Counted from the stretch's first letter, positions 50,002-59,233 are shown. The stretch: 64,000 bases of DNA from Sphingobium sp. EP60837 (GCF_001658005.1 NZ_CP015987.1:1-64000); one strand, 5' to 3'. Made by a program: numbers and translations. The notes: generated by a model not told the origin, from the letters alone.

Positions 50002-50748
50002 CTATAGCTGCGCGTCGCCACCATCGACATAATAGTCTGAGCCCGTCACATAGCTCGCCTCGTCGGACAGCAGGAAAGTCGCGACGGCGGCGGCTTCTTC
50101 GGCCGTGCCCATCCGGCCGAGCGGATTGCCCGCAGCGATCTGCTGCGTGACCATGGAGGCATGCTCCTCCGGCAAGCCCAGACGATTGAAGAAGTCCGTC
50201 TCGATCGGTCCAGGACTTAGCGCATTGACCCGGATGCGCCGCGGCGCCAGTTCCCGCGCGAAACCCCGCACCAGCGAACGCACTGCTCCCTTCGTGGCCG
50301 AATAGAGCGCGCTGGCTTGCATCCCCTTATCCTTCGCGATCGAGGCCGTGATCAAGATGGAGCCACCATCGCAAACGATCGGCGCCAGCGCCTGCGTCCC
50401 GAACAACGGCCCGCCGACATTGATGTCCATGAGCTGGCGGTAAATATCAGGGGTCAAATGGCCAAGCGGCGCTCCTGCTCCCACACCGGCATTCAGGAAC
50501 ACCGCATCGATCGTGCCGAACAATCGCCCGGCTTCCTCTGCCAGCGCCTGCGCCGCTTCGGGCTTGGACGCGTCATTCACCAATATGTGAAGTGCCGGAA
50601 GCTGCTCCCTTGCACTCTCCAACCTCGCTGCATTGGACCCTGTGATGAGTACCGCACCACCCTCCTCGACGATGCGCCGCGCCGCCGCTAAGCCGATGCC
50701 GCTCGATCCCCCAGTGATGACCACCGACTTGCCACTAAATCTGCCCAT
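50002..50748 (-). CDS. short-chain dehydrogenase/reductase
   Basis: A 248-residue classical SDR: TGGSSGIGLAAARRIVEEGG at the start, LNAGVGAGAPLGHL in place of NNAG (LNAG), catalytic Ser in 'SILITASIAKDKGMQAS' and YSATKGAVRSLV, then 'NALSPGPIETDFFNRLGLPE' and 'YYVDGGDAQL'. No operon partner is near. The substrate is not predictable. Confidence 0.9.
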   Translation of the reverse strand: MGRFSGKSVVITGGSSGIGLAAARRIVEEGGAVLITGSNAARLESAREQLPALHILVNDASKPEAAQALAEEAGRLFGTIDAVFLNAGVGAGAPLGHLTPDIYRQLMDINVGGPLFGTQALAPIVCDGGSILITASIAKDKGMQASALYSATKGAVRSLVRGFARELAPRRIRVNALSPGPIETDFFNRLGLPEEHASMVTQQIAAGNPLGRMGTAEEAAAVATFLLSDEASYVTGSDYYVDGGDAQL

Positions 50749-50979
50749 GCTGCCGCCTCCTGAATACCAACCCGAGTCCGCTGGGTTATGCTTGGACGGT
50801 CATGCCTGACAGCCGGATTGCAAGTCCAGTCTCAGTACACCAATATTGGGCGCCGAGTGGAAGTCGCGGGCGCGAGTAGCCGATCGCGCGGTTGCGAAAG
50901 GGATGGCCTGTCCGGCCCTGCCGTCACGAACCGGCGCAGGAACGCTGGAAACAGCTTGAACCTAAGGCGACCGTAACCG

Positions 50980-51246
50980 TCACACCGGCCCTTCAACCAG
51001 TTCGGCTATTTCGAACATGAAGCTGCGCCAGCCCCGCGTCCTCGACGCACCGTCAGCAGCGGCGCGCTTCTTCTTCGCCTCAGCCAAGGATTTGACGTGG
51101 CCCCAGAAGACCTCGGTCCTGCCATTCTCCAGTTCGGCAACGATCCGCCAATAATGGGTGAACGGGTCGGCCGTCGGACCGATTCTCTTCACATATCCGT
51201 CGGCCATCGTCGCTGTGAGATATCGTTTCTTCCGCTTCACCATCAT
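50980..51246 (-). CDS. small basic hypothetical protein
   Basis: 88 residues from the ATG at 51246 (or the next at 51243), with AAGG upstream. The sequence has a basic start (MVKRKKRYLTATMADGYVKR) and mixed strands and helices ('DPFTHYWRIVAELENGRTEV', 'FWGHVKSLAEAKKKRAAADG'). The open frame extends 48 codons further upstream, but this would overlap the divergent SirB1-like gene. No family was recognised. Confidence 0.55.
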   Translation of the reverse strand: MMVKRKKRYLTATMADGYVKRIGPTADPFTHYWRIVAELENGRTEVFWGHVKSLAEAKKKRAAADGASRTRGWRSFMFEIAELVEGPV

Positions 51247-51299
51247 CCTTGTGTACCACGCCCGGTGGAAAGCGGCGCAATCGACACCATCTTGGATGA

Positions 51300-52148
51300 A
51301 TGGATTATGCTGCACCCACAAATGAAAATATCGCCTATATCGGTCTGCTCGCTGATGAGGAGATCGAACTCGACAGCGCGGCGCTCGCATTAAGCGGCCT
51401 CGACCATGAAGGGGTAGATCTTGAACCCTATCTCGATCTGCTCGGTCAAATCAGCGCCACTGTGAACGCGGAAAATGCCGCTGCAGGACAGGACGGATCG
51501 CAATCTGGCGAGGTGCAGGGGGCTTTGCTCTCACGCGTGTTCGGCACCCGCTTTGACTTCGCGGGCGACAGATCAGCCTACGACGCGCCGCTCAACGCCG
51601 ACATGATCCGCGTGCTCGACCGGCGGCGTGGCCTGCCGGTCAGCCTGTCGATCCTTTATGTTGCGGCGGCCCGGCGTATGGGGTGGACGGCTTACCCGCT
51701 CAATACGCCGCGCCATGTCTTGGTCAGCCTGGGTCCCGACAGCGACCGAGCGGTGATAGATCCCTTCAATCGAGGGGCGCTGGTTCAACCGGACCAGCTG
51801 GCTGCCTTGCTGGGGCAGACATCCAAGGCCCTCACCTCGTCTGGCGGCCTATATCTGGAACCCATGTCAAACCGGATGACCCTTGTGCGCCTGCTGTTGA
51901 ATCAGGCAACACGAGCCGAGCAGGCTGGCGACAGTTGGCGAGCTTGCACGCTGTATGAGCGTATGACGATCGTCGCGCCCGAACATGGCGCTGGATGGTG
52001 GACGCTCGCGCGGCTGCAATTGGTTCACGGCGAAGTGGATGCCGCCCGCGCCAGCCTTAGCGCGATGCTGGAGATCACCCGAGACCCTGAGCGCCGCAGC
52101 CACATAGCTGCAGCGCTAGAGCGGCTTGCGGGCCAGTCTTCTGTTTAA
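51300..52148 (+). CDS. SirB1/transglutaminase-like protein with TPR tail
   Basis: A 282-residue protein. 'DSAALALSGLDHEGVDLEPY', 'LDLLGQISATVN', 'RSAYDAPLNADMIRVLDRRR' and 'GLPVSLSILYVAAARRMGWT' are the conserved SirB1 core; 'YPLNTPRHVLVSLGPDSDRA' includes the His and 'VIDPFNRGALV' the Asp seen in transglutaminase-like folds. The usual Cys is not obvious, so it may be non-catalytic. The C-terminus has tetratricopeptide helices ('ACTLYERMTIVAPEHGAGWW'). Family members are implicated in stress or virulence regulation without a defined reaction. Confidence 0.85.
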   Translation: MDYAAPTNENIAYIGLLADEEIELDSAALALSGLDHEGVDLEPYLDLLGQISATVNAENAAAGQDGSQSGEVQGALLSRVFGTRFDFAGDRSAYDAPLNADMIRVLDRRRGLPVSLSILYVAAARRMGWTAYPLNTPRHVLVSLGPDSDRAVIDPFNRGALVQPDQLAALLGQTSKALTSSGGLYLEPMSNRMTLVRLLLNQATRAEQAGDSWRACTLYERMTIVAPEHGAGWWTLARLQLVHGEVDAARASLSAMLEITRDPERRSHIAAALERLAGQSSV

Positions 52149-52189
52149 TGTGGACTAGGTCTGCTCCTCAGCAGCCTGCAGCCTGATCA

Positions 52190-52504
52190 TCAGTCTTTCT
52201 TGAGGTCGTTCCCGGTGCGCTCCATGGCGGAGCCGACATCCTCCTTCGCTTCGCCAACTTCTCGCCGGGCGTCCCGTGCGGCATTGCCGGTCGCAGCGTC
52301 AAACCTGTTTGCGCCTTCGTCGATCACGCGCCCCGCATCATTCAGGCTATTGTCGATCTTATCTGCTGCTTCATCGACCGCGCCGCTCATGTCATTGCCG
52401 ATCGCAGAGCCTGCATTTTCCATGCGGTCGGTGGCCTTTTCCGAACAAGCGGACAGCGTCGTGCCTGCCATGAACATTCCGGCCGCCAGAAATGCTCTTT
52501 TCAT
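52190..52504 (-). CDS. small lipoprotein, amphipathic-helix (CsbD/entericidin-like)
   Basis: A 104-residue protein with lipobox LSAC near residue 20 ('MFMAGTTLSACSEKATDRME') and a long, charged amphipathic helix pattern: 'NDMSGAVDEAADKIDNSLND', 'GANRFDAATGNAARDARREV' and 'EAKEDVGSAMERTGNDLKK'. Such periplasmic or outer-membrane proteins are induced by stress; a specific role is unknown. It stands alone, converging with the SirB1-like gene. Confidence 0.75.
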   Translation of the reverse strand: MKRAFLAAGMFMAGTTLSACSEKATDRMENAGSAIGNDMSGAVDEAADKIDNSLNDAGRVIDEGANRFDAATGNAARDARREVGEAKEDVGSAMERTGNDLKKD

Positions 52505-52572
52505 GATATTTCCCTCTTGCCGTCAAACACATCCGCTCAACCGTCATTGAGCGCATATGGTTGCCTCAGCGT

Positions 52573-53094
52573 TCAACGGCCGCGCAGTCCAAAGACCATC
52601 GACCGGTCAGCGTCCGGGATCAATCCTTCCAACACCCGCCAGAAACCTGTGACCGAACCCTGACCCGCCTGGGCATAGGCAGCAGCCATTTTCTCGCGCA
52701 GGGCCCGAAATAAATCTGCTTCAAGAGCGGTGCCGGAAGGGCTGAGGCGTAGCAGCTTCTGCCGCCGATCGTTCGCCCCCTGCCGTGTCTCGATATATCC
52801 GCGCTCGATGAGGTCATTGAGGACCCGACCAAGTGATTGCTTGGTGATGGAGAGCAGCCGCAGCAGATCCTTGACCGTCAAATCGGGCTGGCGCGAAATG
52901 AAATAAAGGGCGCGATGATGCGCCCGTCCCAGCCCCTGCGCCGCCAAGCCTTCATCGATCGATCGGGTTAGGGCCGAATAGCCGAAATACAGCATCTCGA
53001 TCCCGCGCCGAATCTCATCCTCGCGCAGAAACAGCGGCGAAGCAGGAGCAATCTGCGATGCCGACGCGGTTGCGGGCGAACTGTTTGCACTCAT
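52573..53094 (-). CDS. MarR-family transcriptional regulator
   Basis: A 173-residue winged-helix regulator, start uncertain (Met codons at 53130, 53103 and 53094; I take the last). MarR features: 'RGIEMLYFGYSALTRSIDEG', 'LAAQGLGRAHHRALYFISRQ', 'LTVKDLLRLLSITKQSLGRV', 'LNDLIERGYIETRQGANDRR' (wing) and 'KLLRLSPSGTALEADLFRAL'. It would bind a palindrome and respond to a small ligand. No divergent target gene is adjacent; the next feature is tRNA-Gln. Confidence 0.9.
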   Translation of the reverse strand: MSANSSPATASASQIAPASPLFLREDEIRRGIEMLYFGYSALTRSIDEGLAAQGLGRAHHRALYFISRQPDLTVKDLLRLLSITKQSLGRVLNDLIERGYIETRQGANDRRQKLLRLSPSGTALEADLFRALREKMAAAYAQAGQGSVTGFWRVLEGLIPDADRSMVFGLRGR

Positions 53095-53220
53095 GCCGGC
53101 CATCCAGAAAGCTGATTTCGATGCGGCCATATTGGCGAACCGAGACCCTGATGACTAGGCTTTCCTTTCGCGCAACAGACGCTATATGCCGATCCGCGCC
53201 GGCCACGCCGGGGCACATGC

Positions 53221-53295
53221 TGGGGCGTAGCCAAGCGGTAAGGCAGCGGTTTTTGGTACCGCCATGCGCAGGTTCGAATCCTGCCGCCCCAGCCA
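53221..53295 (+). tRNA. tRNA-Gln (UUG)
   Basis: A full cloverleaf: acceptor TGGGGCG/CGCCCCA, D-arm with GCCAAGCGGTAAGGC, anticodon stem GCGGT/ACCGC around the loop TTTTGGT (anticodon TTG), T-arm with GGTTCGAATCC and an encoded CCA end. An integrase gene starts 163 bases downstream, so the tRNA 3' end is the probable attachment site of the island. Confidence 0.95.
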
Positions 53296-53457
53296 GCCGA
53301 ATCCTCTAGTTTCGGCCCATCTTCAGTGACTTACGAAAGAATCGCTATCGAAGAGTGTTGGACCCGGTTGGCCTCAACTGGGCTGGATTCGACACGTCTT
53401 TTATCGCGATTTTTATCGCGGTTTTATCTGCGCAGGGGCCGACCAGGATGTCGGTAC

Positions 53458-54699
53458 ATGACTCGCAAACAAACGCTTACCCCTTTTCTGATCGACCGAT
53501 TGGCAACGGGGTCTCTTAATGACACTCTCCTGCCAGACCTCTCGGTCCAGATGCTATCGAGTGGAAGGAAAGTCGGGAAGTATATGCGCTGGATCCCATC
53601 CAAACGCTTGTTTTAAAGGCGAACGCTAGGCGCTTAACCTATTTCACGATAGCGGCTGCCCGGGCGTGGGCGGGAGACCTCAATCCCGCGATCGAAAGCG
53701 GCACCGATCGACGCGACGCCTGGTGGGAAGAAGAGCGCCGCGCTTCGATGACAGCGAAGCGGGCTCACAATCTCTATATGGAGGCCGTCCGACAGGGGCG
53801 CGCCTCTCGGTCCCAGCGCAAGAACAAGCCCCGGACGATGTCGGACAAGATCGCCATATTCAGCCGTGATGTTGAACCGAACCTTGGCAACAAGATCATC
53901 TATGAGGTCACCGAGGATGACCTGATTTCGCTGGTGGAAAAGAAGTGGAAGACCGCGCAGGTTCGCGCCAGCCGGCTTGCAGCCGAACTGAAGGTATTCT
54001 TTGGCTGGGCAGCATCGCTGCGAGGGAAAGAGGTCAGCTTGACAGTCGATCCGGCCAGACGCCTCGGCGACCTGCGCTTTCCAGAGACACCGCGGTCTCG
54101 GAAGCTCGGCATGGACGAACTGGACTGGTTCCTTGGGGGGCTCGCGCAAGAGCCGAGGCATTTCCGCCGGGGCATGTTACTTTGGCTCCTGATCGCCGCA
54201 CGATTCTCCGAGGTTGTCTTCGCCAAAACGTCGGAACTGGTGCATGGCATTTGGACCATTCCGGCCGAGCGTTCCAAAAATGGGCAGGCGCATCGTATCG
54301 CGCTGGCGCCATGGGGCCTCCGCCTGTTTCATTCCAACTCGGAATGGCTGTTTCCCGCCGAAAAGGTTGAAGGTCCGCGACACAAGGTTGGTACGAAGCC
54401 AGAAATCGGGTTCTGGCGCGCATGGAAAAAATGGCCGGACGACGATTGAGCGATTCACGCCGCATGATTTCCGCCGGACCGCACGATCCAACACCAAACG
54501 GCTCAATGTCGATTTCGAGTCCGCCGAAGCGATGCTCAACCATCTCAAGACGGGATTGGAGCGGACCTATGACCGATACGACCTCGAAGAGGAGAAGCGG
54601 CGCTGGTTTGCGCGCTGGGAGCAGGACGTGCTGATGATTGCCCGCCGTGCTGGTGTCGCTGATCTGGCCCCCGTTTTGACCGGACACTTTCAGGCCTGA
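53458..54699 (+). pseudogene. tyrosine-type island integrase with two frameshifts
   Basis: The gene starts 'MTRKQTLTPFLIDRLATGSL', a common island-integrase opening. At about 53608 the frame stops (KRLF); the next frame continues 'KANARRLTYFTIAAARAWAG'. The catalytic domain carries Arg in 'LLIAARFSEVVFAKTSELV'. At an A6 run near 54426 the frame shifts again to 'RTTIERFTPHDFRRTARSN' (His-x-x-Arg) and 'LNHLKTGLERTYDRYDLEEE' (catalytic Tyr). One lost A (in AAA) and one extra A (in A6) explain both defects. It lies next to tRNA-Gln, the likely attachment site. The homopolymer nature leaves assembly error possible. Confidence 0.88.
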
Positions 54700-54787
54700 G
54701 ATGGAGGCTTCGGGATATCCCCTGAGCATATTTTTATATCTGGATATGAGGTTATCACGGCGGCCGTCGCCGGCACTGGACAGCATC

Positions 54788-54895
54788 GGAGAAGCTGCGG
54801 ATCGTCGAAGCGACGCTGGACGAGAGAGCAAGAATTTCGGTGGTGGCGCGCCGGAATGGCGTAGCGCCTAATACCGGATGGGCTCGACGCCGGAA
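54788..54895 (+). pseudogene. IS3/IS66-type OrfA (TnpA) fragment
   Basis: The frame reads 'EKLRIVEATLDERARISVVA' and 'RRNGVAPNTGWARRRNF', which matches the HTH of OrfA/TnpA proteins (EEKLRIVEE...SVVARRHGVN...TWRR). No start or downstream OrfB is present. It is an old insertion remnant. Confidence 0.6.
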
Positions 54896-55010
54896 CTTCG
54901 GTGAGCAGATCGCTCACAACACCCGCGATCAAGGGGCCACACACGCGGCCCAGAAGGTTAACGACGTTCGTCAGAACCGCGGTGGCCTGGCCTCTCCGGG
55001 CAAATGGCAC
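54891..55010 (-). pseudogene. MFS transporter fragment
   Basis: The minus-strand frame includes 'RRGQATAVLTNVVNLLGRVC' and 'GPLIAGVVSDLLTE', the helix-10/11 region of MFS proteins (RGQAtAl..fv.NlIGlglGPl.vGvlSD). Only about 40 residues remain, fused to unrelated sequence. It is debris near the IS3 fragment. Confidence 0.5.
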
Positions 55011-55204
55011 GATGAGCGTGATCGCGCCCTAGACGGGAGTCGCCCAGGGAGCGGCGAGAAAGCCGGTCGTCACCTATCAAATCGCTGGGCAAGCAACTGG
55101 CTTAGAAGGGTGTGTTCTGACATGCGCCGCTCCGCCCGCCCCTCTCGGCGGCGGCGGGAGGGCCTTGTTGTCGCGATGTCCGGACCCGCTTATAAAAGCC
55201 CAGG

Positions 55205-55969
55205 ATGTTAACCGGCGCACCCCTTGGAATCTCAGTCCGCTCCTATGGGCAGGATAGCGGCGTGCATCGGCATGATTTCGCGCAGCTAGTCCTGCCGATC
55301 CAGGGCTCGCTCGCCATCGCGTTTAACGGTCGGGAAGCGATACTCGACCGCAGGCTGGCGGCTTTCGTGGGCAGGTCGACCGACCATGCGCAGGAAGGCC
55401 GGTTGCTTAACCGATCCCTGATCCTCGATCTGGATGAGGCCACTCTGGATCCTCGCCTGCTGGACCGAATCGGGACCACCGGGCTTGTGGCACTCGCTCC
55501 GCAGGCCAACAGCCTGATCGACTATATGGCGACATCCATGACGGGCGACGGTGCGGATGCGGCGCGGTTGCGGCTGTGGACGCCGCTGCTGCTGGATGCC
55601 CTTTCCGGCGATGTGCCGCCGGTCCGATCCCGGCTCGCCCGGTTGCTGGACGCTCTTGAAGCCCGCCCCTTCGACCGCTGGACCGCCGCCAGCATGGCCG
55701 CGACCGCGGGTCTTAGCGTCAGCAGGCTGCATGCCCTTTTCCAGCAGGAACTGGAAACGTCGCCGCGCGCATGGCTGGGCAAGCTGCGGATCGACCGGGT
55801 TTGCGACTGGCTGGCGCGGACCGATCTTCCCATTGCCGAACTGGCCCATCGTGGCGGCTATTCCGACCAGAGCGCTCTTACCCGCGCCCTGCGCAAGGCC
55901 ACCGGCATGTCCCCCGCTGCCTATCGACGGCACGCGCAGGGATCCGGGTCAAAAATACAGGATTCCTAG
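55205..55969 (+). CDS. AraC-family transcriptional regulator
   Basis: A 254-residue regulator. The N-terminal cupin-like ligand domain includes 'VHRHDFAQLVLPIQGSLAIA' (pattern HxH at the start). The C-terminal double helix-turn-helix has 'WTAASMAATAGLSVSRLHAL', 'FQQELETSPRAWLGKLRIDR' and 'ELAHRGGYSDQSALTRALRK', ending 'ATGMSPAAYRR', which is the classic AraC signature. It lies directly upstream of an EamA exporter on the same strand, which it probably controls. The unmodified frame suggests the pair is active cargo of the island. Confidence 0.92.
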   Translation: MLTGAPLGISVRSYGQDSGVHRHDFAQLVLPIQGSLAIAFNGREAILDRRLAAFVGRSTDHAQEGRLLNRSLILDLDEATLDPRLLDRIGTTGLVALAPQANSLIDYMATSMTGDGADAARLRLWTPLLLDALSGDVPPVRSRLARLLDALEARPFDRWTAASMAATAGLSVSRLHALFQQELETSPRAWLGKLRIDRVCDWLARTDLPIAELAHRGGYSDQSALTRALRKATGMSPAAYRRHAQGSGSKIQDS

Positions 55970-56022
55970 CCAAGACCAGACGACGACCGGCTGTTATCGC
56001 CTCCGCCATCACGGAGATCATG

Positions 56023-56970
56023 ATGGCACATCCGCATCTGAAACTTGCCGGCATCGCCTTCGGCGCCGGAGCCGGCGCCCTGTGGGGCCTGGTGTTCCTG
56101 GCGCCCGAACTGGTGCGCGATTTCGATCCGCTCCAGCTGACGGTCGGCCGCTACCTCTTCTATGGCCTGATTTCAGCGATCCTCATTGCACCGCGCTGGA
56201 AAGCGCTGACGCCCCACCTGGCGCGGCGGGAATGGTTCGCGCTGTGCTGGCTCTCGCTCGCGGGCAATGTGCTTTATTATCTGCTTCTGTCGAAAGCGAT
56301 CCAGACCGGCGGCATCGCCGTGACCTCGCTGGTCATCGGCTTCTTGCCGGTCGCGGTGACGATCATTGGCAGCCGCCACCACGAGGCCGTCCCTCTTACC
56401 CGTCTCCTCCCTTCAATAGCGCTGTGCTGCGGCGGGGCGATCTGCATCGGCTGGCAGGCTCTCGCCTTACCCGCTTCGGAATCGGTAATGGCGCAGGTCG
56501 CGGGGCTGCTCTTCGCCATTGGCGCGCTCGTGTCCTGGACCTGCTACGCCGTAGGCAACCGGCGCTGGCTGGAGCGGCTGCACCATTTCTCCGTCCATGA
56601 CTGGAACCTGCTGACCGGGGTCGTCACGGGCTTGCAGTCGCTGGTCCTCGTCCCCGTCGCCGTTGCCGTGTCGACCGCCCATTCCGGCGCCGCATGGACG
56701 CGCTTCACGATGGTTTCGGCGGGCGTGGCGGTTCTAGCGTCGATCGTGGGGAACGCGCTGTGGAACAAGATGAGTCGCCTGCTGCCGCTCACCCTGGTCG
56801 GGCAGATGATCCTGTTCGAAACCCTGTTCGCGCTGATCTACGGCTTCCTGTGGGAGCAGCGCCTGCCGACGATGCTCGAGGCCGCCGCCTTCATCCTGGT
56901 CGTCGCGAGCGTCCTATCCTGCCTCGCAGCCCATCGGAAGAGGGTGATGGTGCCGCTCGCCGCTGCCTGA
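56023..56970 (+). CDS. EamA/DMT-superfamily exporter
   Basis: A 315-residue ten-helix transporter with two EamA repeats: 'AGAGALWGLVFLAPELVRDF' and 'LLYYLLLSKAIQTGGIAVTS'-like segments in the first (read as 'NVLYYLLLSKAIQTGGIAVT'), and 'VGQMILFETLFALIYGFLWE' in the second. GGAG lies seven bases before the ATG at 56023; another ATG is one codon earlier. Members export amino acids, amines or drugs. It is probably regulated by the AraC protein 53 bases upstream. The 3' end overlaps a LysR remnant on the other strand. Confidence 0.9.
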   Translation: MAHPHLKLAGIAFGAGAGALWGLVFLAPELVRDFDPLQLTVGRYLFYGLISAILIAPRWKALTPHLARREWFALCWLSLAGNVLYYLLLSKAIQTGGIAVTSLVIGFLPVAVTIIGSRHHEAVPLTRLLPSIALCCGGAICIGWQALALPASESVMAQVAGLLFAIGALVSWTCYAVGNRRWLERLHHFSVHDWNLLTGVVTGLQSLVLVPVAVAVSTAHSGAAWTRFTMVSAGVAVLASIVGNALWNKMSRLLPLTLVGQMILFETLFALIYGFLWEQRLPTMLEAAAFILVVASVLSCLAAHRKRVMVPLAAA

Positions 56971-57330
56971 CCCCTTCCGGGCCGCCGCGACGAAGTTCGC
57001 CAACACCGCCGATGGTGCGTTTGGTCCAGTCGCAAGCGCCAGCCGGATGGAAGGAATATTGTCGGCGATCTTCCGGAAACTGATGCCGAGCACGCCGATC
57101 CGCGCCAGCGATGAGGGAACGAGCGCGATGCCCAGGCCGCTCGCCACCATGTCGATGATGGAGGTGAGTCGGGCCGCCTAATGGGCGATGAGGGGCTCGC
57201 ACCCCGTCGCTCGGCAGGTCTGCAGCACCGCATCATGGAAACTGGAGCAGGGACTTGCCCAGCAGGATAAAGCTTTCTCCCGAGAGGTCGGCCCGTTGCA
57301 GGCGGCTGATGTGCGCCGTCGGGCCGACTG
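56914..57330 (-). pseudogene. LysR-family regulator remnant
   Basis: Only the effector-domain half remains: 'LQRADLSGESFILLGKSLLQ', then a one-base shift, 'FHDAVLQTCRATGCEPLIAH', a TAG (57179-57181 region), 'AARLTSIIDMVASGLGIALV' and 'PSSLARIGVLGISFRKIADN'. These match the second half of LysR substrate-binding domains (DMVAAGLGIALVP). A nonsense codon plus a frameshift and no HTH show it is dead. Confidence 0.65.
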
Positions 57331-57426
57331 ACGAATGGGCCTGTTATGATCGATGCACGTTGGTATAACCACCGGCGTCTCGGCCGGCCCGAATTGAGCA
57401 TTGCGCCGGATTTAACCCAGCGCGCA

Positions 57427-58740
57427 CTATCCTTCCATGGCCTCCAGTTCGATACCTTTGGTTTCCCGAACTCTTGACCAGACAAAGAGCAACGAGAGAA
57501 GCGAGAAAATCGTGTAAGCCGCATAGGTGCCCGGCAAGCCCATATTTCTGGCGAGCCAGGGAAGCTGGAACCGACCGCGAAGTTTGTGGCCCATTGAGCC
57601 GCGCCTGCAAGGGCGAGGGCCGACCGCGCATGCGGTTCGGGAACATCTCGCCCAGCATGGCCCACATGACAGGCCCCCAGCTGAGATTGAAGAACACGAC
57701 GTAGATGTTGGCGGCGAGAAGCGCCGTTGTGCCGACGCCCTCCGGCAAGGCGATCGCACCGTCGACACTATGTGCTTGCACGAAGCACCAGGCGAGCGTG
57801 GCCAGCGTCGCTGCCATGCCCGCCGATCCTATGAGCAGCAGCGGTCGACCGCCGATCCGGTCAATGAGCAGGATCGAAACGATGCAGGCAACGATGGATA
57901 TCGCGCCCGATACGATGTCGATCCTCAAGGCATCTGCTTCATTGAAACCGGCCGCCTGCCAGAGCACCGCCCCATAGTAGAAGACGACGTTGATGCCGAC
58001 GAGCTGCTGGAATAAGGCGAGACCGACGCCGATCCAGATGATCGGCCGCCATCCTCCGCCGGGCTTGCGAATTTCGGCGAGGCTGGGCTTGTGGCCTTTG
58101 ACTAAGCGAAGCCTCTATGTCTGCCAACTTGGCAGTGGCGGACGCTGATCCGAAAAGCCCGGCAAGAACGACACGCGCCTCGTCCATATGCCCCTTGGCG
58201 ACCAGGAAGCGGGGGCTTTCGGGGATGCCAAACAGGCTGACGAAGAAAAGCAGGGCGGGCAGGGCCTGCACCCAGAACATCCATCGCCACGCAGGCTGCC
58301 CGCCCCAAAGGTGGCCGAGTGACGAGCCCGCCGCCTCGGCCAGAAAATAGTTGGCGAAGAAGGCGCCCGAGAGCCCTGTGATGACCATCACTTGCTGGGC
58401 GCTGGAAAGGCGGCCCCGCACATGAGCGGGCGTCACTTCGCTGATATAGGCGGGAGAGAGTACGCTCGCCGCCCCAACCGCGACCCCGGCGAAGAAGCGG
58501 GCCGTGGCACGGATGAGGGCGCTCGGCGACGCACCCGAAGCCAGCGCGCTTATGATGAAGAACGGGGCGGCCACAATCATGACCTTGCGACGGCCCCAGA
58601 TGTCGGCAAAGCGGCCGGCCAGGAAGGCGCCGAACGCACAGCCCGGCAGAAGGGCGCTGACGGTCAGCCCGAGTTGCGCCTCGCCGAGGCCGAACGCATG
58701 TTTCAGGCCGTCCTGCCGCTCAACCCAGCCGCTGTCGTCG
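57427..58740 (-). pseudogene. sugar-porter MFS transporter with several frameshifts
   Basis: Pieces in three frames make one sugar transporter (AraE/XylE-like): 'LGLTVSALLPGCAFGAFLAG' and 'RFADIWGRRKVMIVAAPFFI' (MFS signature), 'SVLSPAYISEVTPAHVRGRL', 'WMFWVQALPALLFFVSLFGI', 'PESPRFLVAKGHMDEARVVL'; next frame 'WIGVGLALFQQLVGINVVFY', 'SILLIDRIGGRPLLLIGSAG' and 'WAMLGEMFPNRMRG'; last frame 'WLARNMGLPGTYAAYTIFSL' and 'VRETKGIELEAMEG' with the stop. Frame changes occur near 58105, 57625 and 57560. The first helix is also missing. It is decayed cargo. Confidence 0.8.
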
Positions 58741-58929
58741 GAGCCACAACTTCCCGGTACGTATGAAGTAGGAATGACGGGTTTCGGGATTACGCGCACG
58801 CACATCGCGGCAGTGGAACTCGCCCAACGGTGGTGGGCCAGTGCGAAATGCTCGCCCCCTTAACCGAAATCGGCTTGGTACTCGAAGATTGAAATTCCGG
58901 GACGCTTGCACTGATGCACATTCCACCCT

Positions 58930-58950
58930 ATCTTACCTTCATCTTACTTT
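58930..58950 (+). promoter_or_regulatory. direct repeat before vapBC
   Basis: ATCTTACCTT and ATCTTACTTT, spaced by one base, lie just before the GGAGG ribosome site of the antitoxin gene. Repeats at this point often bind the VapBC complex. Binding is inferred. Confidence 0.35.
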
Positions 58951-58960
58951 GGAGGGCGCC

Positions 58961-59233
58961 ATGGGCGTGCCGGAACGGATTACGACCACGGTGTCAACCA
59001 AGGGACAGGTGATCCTGCCCAAGGCAATCCGTGAGCAACGGCATTGGCCTGCAGGTACGAAGCTGATTGTCGAGGAGAGGCCGGAAGGCGTCCTCCTGAA
59101 AGCTATGCCGATCTTTGCACCAACCGATATCGATGCCGTTTTCGGATCGCTGCGGTCGACCAAGCCTGCTTTGTCCATCGATGCCATGAACGCAGTCATC
59201 GCCAGGGAAGCGAAGCGACGTGCGCGGGATTGA
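58961..59233 (+). CDS. vapB: VapB/AbrB-type antitoxin
   Basis: A 90-residue protein from the ATG at 58961, with GGAGGG upstream; the frame can extend 40 codons further without support. SpoVT/AbrB fold: 'RITTTVSTKGQVILPKAIRE' and 'HWPAGTKLIVEERPEGVLLK'. The helical tail ('FGSLRSTKPALSIDAMNAVI') wraps the toxin. It overlaps the VapC start (GTG at 59220) by 14 bases. It neutralises the neighbouring PIN toxin. Confidence 0.9.
   Translation: MGVPERITTTVSTKGQVILPKAIREQRHWPAGTKLIVEERPEGVLLKAMPIFAPTDIDAVFGSLRSTKPALSIDAMNAVIAREAKRRARD

Noticed and set aside
53221..53295. Second attachment site copy of the tRNA-Gln 3' end within the window
   Set aside because: I looked for the T-arm sequence GGTTCGAATCCTGCCGCC to the right and did not see it; it may lie outside the window.
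57344..58805. Two separate transporter genes
   Set aside because: The frames carry successive parts of one sugar porter, so they are one pseudogene.
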